This document shows positions 5,638 through 10,093 of a stretch of 10,093 bases of DNA, piece by piece (positions within the stretch are counted from its first letter, which is position 1; each line of letters opens with the position of its first letter). The DNA comes from Vulcanimicrobiota bacterium. Lineage in GTDB: Bacteria; Vulcanimicrobiota; Vulcanimicrobiia; Vulcanimicrobiales; Vulcanimicrobiaceae. Below the pieces are notes generated by a model. It searched no databases, was not told the origin of the DNA, and saw only the letters and a program-made list of their open reading frames with translations. The translations under genes and the position numbers were made by a program. The stretch spans positions 1 through 10,093 of the forward strand of contig JASHTE010000015.1 of assembly GCA_030040695.1 (NCBI GenBank), given 5' to 3'.

Positions 5638-7611
5638 TTGACCAAAGCCGCGGTGGTATTTCTCGCCATAGTGCTCGGCGTGAGCGCTTCGGCCGGCGCG
5701 CGCGGGCTCGACTACGCCGACCTGCGTAAGATCGTCACGGTGAGCGAACCGGCAATCGCTCCCGATGGCACGCGGGTTGTCTACGTCCGTTCGCGGGTCG
5801 ACTGGGCGCACGATCGACGCAACACCGAGCTCGTTCTCGTCGACCTCCGCTCTGGAACGTCGCGCGTCTTGACCCGCGACCGGACGGGCGTAGCGGATCC
5901 ACAGTGGTCGCCCGACGGCTCCGAGATCGCCTATATCGCGACGCCGGGACGTGCCAAGCCGCAGCTCTACGTCATGCGCATGGACGGCGGTGACTCGCAG
6001 CAGCTCACGAACGCGGTCAACGGCGTGAGCGCCTTTGCGTGGCGCGGTGACAGCCGCGCCCTCGTCTACGTCGCCGAGAACGTCAATCCGCGCGAGCGCG
6101 AAGTGGAGAAGCATCTCGACTCCGTCGTCATCGACGAGGAAAACTACCTCACGCAAACGACGCCGCAACCGTCGCACCTTTGGCTCGTCAACGTCGACGG
6201 TACGGCGAATACGCGCCTCACCGACGGGACGTGGAGCGTGCAGCCCGGTTCGCAGCCCTTCTTTTCGCCCGACGGAAGCAAGGTCTACTACGATCGTGTG
6301 CCGGACGCGATCTTTGCGCATCTCGTCGCTCAAGCGACGTACGTGCACGACATCACTGCCGGAACCGACGCGCCGCTCTTCTCCGGCGTGAGCACGAACC
6401 CGCAGCTCTCGCACGACGGGCGTCAAATCGCCGTCGCTGTCCCGCGGCACAGGTACGTCTATCTCACGATGGACGTCTCGGTTCGCTCGACGACCGACGG
6501 CCACGAACTTTGGAATAGCCGGATGCTCGATCGTAGCGTCCACGACTTCCGATGGCTGCCCGACGACTCGGGGCTCATCGTCGAGACCGCCGACGGCATC
6601 CGAAGCGCCGCGTGGATCGTCGAGCCTCATCGTCCGGTGCGGCGCCTCGACCTCGGCGCAGTCGATATGGTAAGTGCGTCGATCGCCGGGGACGGCGGCA
6701 TCGCATTCGTCGGAGAACGCTCCGATCATTATCCCGAAGTGTATTACCTGGCACCGAACGCGGCGGCACCGCGTCGCATAAGCGATGACAACGCATGGGC
6801 CGAGTCGTACGATCTGGGGAAGTCGGAGGCATTCAACTGGCCGACGGACATGGGCGTCAGCGCGGTAGGCGTCCTCATCTATCCGGTCGGATACGCTCCC
6901 GGAAAGCGCTATCCGCTCGTGCTCGACATTCACGGCGGCCCCGTCAGCACGTCGACGTGGGATCTTGCCGGCGTCGAGGAGGGGGAGCTCGATCAACTGC
7001 TCGCAGCGCGTGGCTATTTCGTCTTCCGTCCGAACTACCGCGGTAGCGACGACCAGGGTGACGCGTTCCTGCAAGGGATCGTCGGCGATATGGCAAGCGG
7101 CCCCGGGCGCGACAACCTTGCGGCCGTCGAGGCGCTGAAAGCGACCGGCATGATCGATCCGTCGCGGATTTTTGTATCCGGGTGGTCCGGCGGCGGGCTG
7201 CAAACGTCGTGGCTCGTCGGGCACGCGAGCTTCTGGCGCGCGGCGGTGAGCGGCGCCGCGGTCAACGATCAGTACGAGCAGGCCGTTCTTTCCGACATCA
7301 ACGTGCCGTTCAACCAAGCGTTCTTCAATGACGTGCTCCCGTTTACGTCGCAAGGGCGCGCTGCATACGCGGCAGAGTCGCCGATCACGTACGTGAGCGC
7401 GATGCGCACGCCGCTGCTCATTCTGAGCGACACGCGCGATCAGCGCGTTCCGATACCACAGTCGTACGAGCTCTATCACGCTCTCAAGGCGCGTGGCGTG
7501 CCGGTGCGCTTCACCGTCTTCCCGCGTACCGGCCACTTCCCAACCGACCCCGTCGGCCAGGAGCTCGTGTTGAGGGCGTGGGTCGGATGGATCGAGCAGT
7601 GGTCGCGGTAG
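5638..7611 (+). CDS. Exported S9-family serine peptidase (prolyl oligopeptidase/acylaminoacyl peptidase type), first copy
   Basis: This 657-residue enzyme starts at a TTG at 5638, only 3 bases after the lipoprotein stop. Residues 1-22 form a signal peptide (Lys3, hydrophobic AAVVFLAIVLGV, small-residue cleavage region near ASAGA). Next comes a beta-propeller-like region of TolB/WD40-type repeats, with WSPDGSEIAYI (90-100) and FFSPDGSKVYY (208-218), and an ENYLTQTTPQPSHLW segment (168-182) typical of the S9 group. The C-terminal alpha/beta hydrolase domain has IHGGP (431-435), NYRGS (466-470), the nucleophile elbow GWSGGG with Ser517, Asp601 in DQRVP, and His633 in GHF, so the catalytic triad is complete. 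Such enzymes cleave short peptides, often dipeptidyl or acyl-aminoacyl N-termini; the exact specificity is unknown. It is followed by an overlapping paralogue. Confidence 0.94.
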   Translation: MTKAAVVFLAIVLGVSASAGARGLDYADLRKIVTVSEPAIAPDGTRVVYVRSRVDWAHDRRNTELVLVDLRSGTSRVLTRDRTGVADPQWSPDGSEIAYIATPGRAKPQLYVMRMDGGDSQQLTNAVNGVSAFAWRGDSRALVYVAENVNPREREVEKHLDSVVIDEENYLTQTTPQPSHLWLVNVDGTANTRLTDGTWSVQPGSQPFFSPDGSKVYYDRVPDAIFAHLVAQATYVHDITAGTDAPLFSGVSTNPQLSHDGRQIAVAVPRHRYVYLTMDVSVRSTTDGHELWNSRMLDRSVHDFRWLPDDSGLIVETADGIRSAAWIVEPHRPVRRLDLGAVDMVSASIAGDGGIAFVGERSDHYPEVYYLAPNAAAPRRISDDNAWAESYDLGKSEAFNWPTDMGVSAVGVLIYPVGYAPGKRYPLVLDIHGGPVSTSTWDLAGVEEGELDQLLAARGYFVFRPNYRGSDDQGDAFLQGIVGDMASGPGRDNLAAVEALKATGMIDPSRIFVSGWSGGGLQTSWLVGHASFWRAAVSGAAVNDQYEQAVLSDINVPFNQAFFNDVLPFTSQGRAAYAAESPITYVSAMRTPLLILSDTRDQRVPIPQSYELYHALKARGVPVRFTVFPRTGHFPTDPVGQELVLRAWVGWIEQWSR

Positions 7612-9575
7612 CCCGTGGCATAGCGGCGGTTCTCGTCGCATCGGCTGTGCTTGCCGCCACGGGTAATGCCGCGGTCCCAAGAACGCTGCAGTTGAGCGAC
7701 CTGCGCAAGCTCGTGAGCCTCTCGGGTGCGAAGCTGTCGCCGGATGGCCGCGAGGTCGCGGTGCTCGTGGGGCGCAACGACTTCGACAGCGACCGTACGA
7801 TCGTCGATTTGACGCTCATCAACGTCAGAACGCGACAGTCGCGCATTCTCGTGCACGACGGAGATGTGGGCGCCCTCGCGTGGTCGCCCGACGGGCTGAC
7901 GATCGCCTACATCGCGACGCCGAAGTACGGTGCGGAGAAGGCACCGCAGCTCTTCTTGCTTCCGATGCTGGGCGGCGAGCCGGTGCAGCTGACGCATGAG
8001 AAAGAGGGCGTCGACGATCTCGCCTGGCGTCCCGATGGCCGTGCGCTCGCGTATACGGCGGTGCCTCCTCCGCGCAATGCCGATGCGATCGCGCACCAAG
8101 AGAACGCCTTCGATGTCACGGAAGAGGCGTGGACGGCACAATCGCCGGCGACTTCCGATAGGCTTTACGAGATCGGCACGGGTGACGGAAGCACGCCGCA
8201 CGCCATCGGCGACGAAGCGCTGCGCGTCGACGGGGGCTTTACGTACGCCGCCGACGGTCGCAGCATCTTCGTCACGCGAATTACGCCCGGCGCGCAGCCG
8301 AACCAATACCTCGCCCGTGAGATCGTGCGAGTCGACATCCGAAATGGGGGCGTGACCACGATTGCGCGCCTTTCACGAACGCAGCTCGATCCCATACGGT
8401 CGGGCGACGGCAGACACATCGCCTTCGCGTTTACCAATCCGTACGGCGCGATGCAAATTGAGATCGGACGCGCGAACGCCGACGGCACGCATGCCACCTG
8501 GGTGAGCCGGCGCCTCGATCGGAACGTCGAAGGGGCCGCGTTTACGCCGAACGGCGCGCTCCTTGTCATCGCAAACAGCGCGACGCAGCGCCGCCTCTTC
8601 CTTCTGAGCGCTCGCGGTGTCCGGGCTCTTCCCTTAGGCGCACTGAGCGCGACAGGGTCGTTCGACGTTGCGCGTACCGGAGCGATCGTCTTCACCGCCT
8701 CCTCCCCGACGCATCCTTCGGAACTCTATGTACTCGAGCCCGGAGCGCGGGCGCCGGCTCGATTGACCGATGAGAATCGCTGGATCGAGTCGTTTGCGAT
8801 CGGAAGACAGAGGACGATCACATGGCGCACGCGCGACGGATTGCTCGCCGACGGCGTTCTCGTCTACCCGCCAAACTGGCACCCTGGAGCCCGCATGCCG
8901 CTCGTGCTGCTCATACACGGAGGGCCGACCGCCGCCTCACTTGTCACGTTCTCTGCTCTTGCCGACGTCTTTGCCGCTCACGGGTGGATCGTCTTCGAGC
9001 CGAACTATCGCGGAAGCGACAATCTCGGGCTCGCCTTTGCACGCACGACGGTTCCACACATCGCAAGCGTACCGGGAGACGACATCGAGGACGGGCTCGC
9101 GACGGTCCTGAGGCTCGGTGTCGCGGATCCCGCACGTATCGGCGTCTCCGGGTGGTCGGAAGGCGGTCTCATGACGTCGTGGCTTATCACGCACGACACG
9201 CGATGGAAGGCCGCCGTCGCGGGCGCCGCCGTGAACGATTGGGTGGGCTACGCAGCAATGACCGATGCAAAGGACTTTACGCCGCTCTTCATCGGCCCGA
9301 GCCCATGGACGGATTCTGCCATGATGCGCCTGTACGAAGCGGAGTCGCCGCTCACGTATGCGAGCCGCGTGCGAACGCCGACGCTGATTCTCAGCGATGC
9401 GAACGATTACCGCGTGCCGACGCCGCTCGCGTATGAGTTCTATCAAGACGTCCGCGCGACTGGGACGCCGGTGAAGTTCGTCATATGGCCTGTCCTCGGG
9501 CACTTCCCCGGCGATCCGGTCCGCGAAGAGGATGTTTACCGACAGTGGGAAGCTTGGCTCGTGCAGTACCTGTGA
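7587..9575 (+). CDS. Exported S9-family serine peptidase, second copy
   Basis: This is a paralogue of the preceding peptidase, 662 residues from the ATG at 7587. It overlaps the first copy's end by 25 bases; a GTG at 7578 would add three residues. Residues 1-29 form a signal peptide (Arg3 and Arg10, hydrophobic core GIAAVLVASAVLAA). The propeller region contains WSPDGLTIAYIATP (99-112) and WRPDGRALAYT (147-157), nearly the same wording as the first copy. The hydrolase domain has HGGP (444-447), NYRGS (473-477), the elbow GWSEGG with Ser524, Asp607 before YRVP and His639 in GHF, so it should be active. The loop after the nucleophile differs from the first copy (DWVGYAAMTDAKDF against DQYEQAVLSDINVPF), which may alter substrate choice. 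The tandem arrangement suggests duplication followed by specialisation, with both enzymes acting outside the cytoplasm. Confidence 0.94.
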   Translation: MDRAVVAVARGIAAVLVASAVLAATGNAAVPRTLQLSDLRKLVSLSGAKLSPDGREVAVLVGRNDFDSDRTIVDLTLINVRTRQSRILVHDGDVGALAWSPDGLTIAYIATPKYGAEKAPQLFLLPMLGGEPVQLTHEKEGVDDLAWRPDGRALAYTAVPPPRNADAIAHQENAFDVTEEAWTAQSPATSDRLYEIGTGDGSTPHAIGDEALRVDGGFTYAADGRSIFVTRITPGAQPNQYLAREIVRVDIRNGGVTTIARLSRTQLDPIRSGDGRHIAFAFTNPYGAMQIEIGRANADGTHATWVSRRLDRNVEGAAFTPNGALLVIANSATQRRLFLLSARGVRALPLGALSATGSFDVARTGAIVFTASSPTHPSELYVLEPGARAPARLTDENRWIESFAIGRQRTITWRTRDGLLADGVLVYPPNWHPGARMPLVLLIHGGPTAASLVTFSALADVFAAHGWIVFEPNYRGSDNLGLAFARTTVPHIASVPGDDIEDGLATVLRLGVADPARIGVSGWSEGGLMTSWLITHDTRWKAAVAGAAVNDWVGYAAMTDAKDFTPLFIGPSPWTDSAMMRLYEAESPLTYASRVRTPTLILSDANDYRVPTPLAYEFYQDVRATGTPVKFVIWPVLGHFPGDPVREEDVYRQWEAWLVQYL

Positions 9576-9588
9576 AGGCGTAGGTCTT

Positions 9589-9602
9589 GCGGGGCTTCCC
9601 GC
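9589..9602 (+). terminator. Weak hairpin after the second peptidase gene
   Basis: A 5-bp stem GCGGG/CCCGC with loop GCTT lies 13 bases after the peptidase stop. There is no following T run, so intrinsic termination is doubtful. It may be only a stabilising 3' structure. Confidence 0.2.
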
Positions 9603-9620
9603 TCGTCGCGATAGACGTGG

Positions 9621-9626
9621 TAGAAT
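9621..9626 (+). promoter_or_regulatory. Possible -10 element (TGG-TAGAAT) for a leaderless start
   Basis: TAGAAT (5 of 6 to TATAAT) preceded by TGG forms an extended -10. It lies 7 bases before the third of three nearby in-frame ATGs (9625, 9631, 9634). This spacing is the TANNNT-to-ATG layout of leaderless transcripts in several GC-rich bacteria. No good -35 is present. Confidence 0.35.
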
Positions 9627-9849
9627 GTCGATGATGAGCACTCAGCCGTGGGAGCCGCGCGTCTCGCGCCTCGAAGCAGCCTACGAGCAGGTCGACCGTC
9701 GTCTCGGCTCGATCGAGACCTCAGTGGAATCACTGCGCCAGCACATCGATGCACGTTTCGCTTCGGGCGACGCACAGTTTCGCTGGATGATCTGCATGAT
9801 CTTCACCGGTTGGCTCACGACGATTCTCGCGCTCTTCTTCCACCGCTAG
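9625..9849 (+). CDS. Small coiled-coil protein with one C-terminal transmembrane helix
   Basis: This is a 74-residue protein with no recognised function. Residues 11-48 have heptad-like spacing of hydrophobics in charged sequence (RVSRLEAAYEQVDRRL, then IETSVESLRQHIDARF), which predicts an amphipathic coiled coil. Residues 53-72 (RWMICMIFTGWLTTILALFF) form one membrane helix, ending in HR. Many bacteria carry short proteins of this layout, some of them phage holin-associated (XhlA-like), but no phage genes are near. Three in-frame ATGs at 9625, 9631 and 9634 compete as starts. I give the first; if the -10-like TAGAAT works, only the ATG at 9634 could be used. The 3' end overlaps the convergent minus-strand gene by 35 bases. 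Confidence 0.65.
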   Translation: MSMMSTQPWEPRVSRLEAAYEQVDRRLGSIETSVESLRQHIDARFASGDAQFRWMICMIFTGWLTTILALFFHR

Positions 9850-10093
9850 GCCTCGCGAGCCGAAAAAGTGCTTCCGCATCGACGTCGGTATTGTGCACGT
9901 ACCCGATGACCTTCGACTTCGAGGCTCCGCTCATCAGCCGCCCACGAATCCGATTCCCGTGGATGACTTCGTCGATGTCCATCTTCGTGGGCCGGCGTGA
10001 CAGGCGTCGGCGAAGTTTCTCCACCAGCTCCAGCGCCGTCTTCGACCGCTCTCGAATCGGTGCCGTGATGGTAACCACGAGCGTCTTCCCGTC
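9815..10093 (-). CDS. Unrecognised protein, C-terminal part (5' end outside window)
   Basis: A frame open to the right edge gives the last 92 residues of a protein I do not recognise. It starts with DGKTLVVTITAPIRERSKTA, a beta strand and loop, then a basic helix (LELVEKLRRRLSRRP, 21-35), then VIHGNRIRGRL (43-53) and KVIGYVHNTDVD (61-72), and ends in an Arg-rich tail RPSGGRRARE. A nucleic-acid-related role would fit the basic charge, but there is no direct evidence. An internal GTG at 10078 could serve as a start and give 87 residues, but the strand continues upstream of it, so I treat the gene as partial. Its last 35 bases overlap the convergent coiled-coil gene, so the tail is the least certain part. 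Confidence 0.55.
   Translation of the reverse strand, partial: DGKTLVVTITAPIRERSKTALELVEKLRRRLSRRPTKMDIDEVIHGNRIRGRLMSGASKSKVIGYVHNTDVDAEALFRLARPSGGRRARESS

Noticed and set aside
5446..7680. Long minus-strand open frame (744 codons) antisense to the first S9 peptidase
   Set aside because: The translation is Arg/Asp/Val-rich low-information sequence with no domain. The plus strand carries a complete signal peptide and catalytic triad. This is a GC-rich shadow frame.
7260..9240. Short DNA similarities between the two S9 genes considered as a repeat element
   Set aside because: They fall on conserved protein motifs (WSPDG, GWS, NYRGS) and reflect paralogy, not a mobile or regulatory repeat.
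9625..9849. Phage holin or toxin-antitoxin reading of the small membrane protein
   Set aside because: No lysin, phage or antitoxin-like partner is visible. Coiled coil plus one membrane helix alone is too generic.

Overview
This GC-rich window (about 60% or more by eye) is a densely coded bacterial chromosome segment. It has no RNA gene, insertion sequence, CRISPR array or phage signature that I can see, and no gene-free stretch longer than about 100 bases. Most genes lack a clear Shine-Dalgarno sequence and several seem to use TTG, GTG or CTG starts. The mix of genes (Rel with apt, a Thr/Pro-linker secreted protein, MocA/XdhC-type molybdenum cofactor proteins, DUF4097 lipoprotein, S9 peptidases) suggests an environmental, poorly cultured lineage. 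Candidatus Eremiobacterota (WPS-2) or a similar phylum is my guess from style only, and the sequence does not prove it.

Left block, minus strand, read from about 4767 down to 1. The order is apt (adenine phosphoribosyltransferase), a small membrane-anchored or secreted protein, rel (bifunctional (p)ppGpp synthetase/hydrolase), a TauE/SafE-type permease, a MocA/MobA-like nucleotidyltransferase, and the N-terminal part of an XdhC/CoxI-family protein that runs off the window. Gaps are tiny or negative, including a 4-base stop/start overlap and an 8-base overlap, so this looks like one operon. apt next to rel is a widespread arrangement. The unusual parts are the extra secreted protein between them, an 8-bp hairpin that closes over the rel start codon, and the molybdenum-hydroxylase maturation genes downstream. 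A purine theme (adenine salvage, ppGpp, and possibly xanthine dehydrogenase maturation) is possible but inferred.

Middle block, plus strand, 4861 to 9575. A lipoprotein with VSG-motif beta-helix-like repeats (DUF4097 type) is followed after 3 bases by two tandem, paralogous, exported S9-family serine peptidases. The second peptidase overlaps the end of the first. These look like one envelope-directed transcription unit, divergent from the left block across a 93-base gap (4768-4860).

Right edge. A 74-residue coiled-coil plus single-TM protein (9625-9849, plus) converges with and overlaps the end of an unrecognised minus-strand gene that enters from the right edge.
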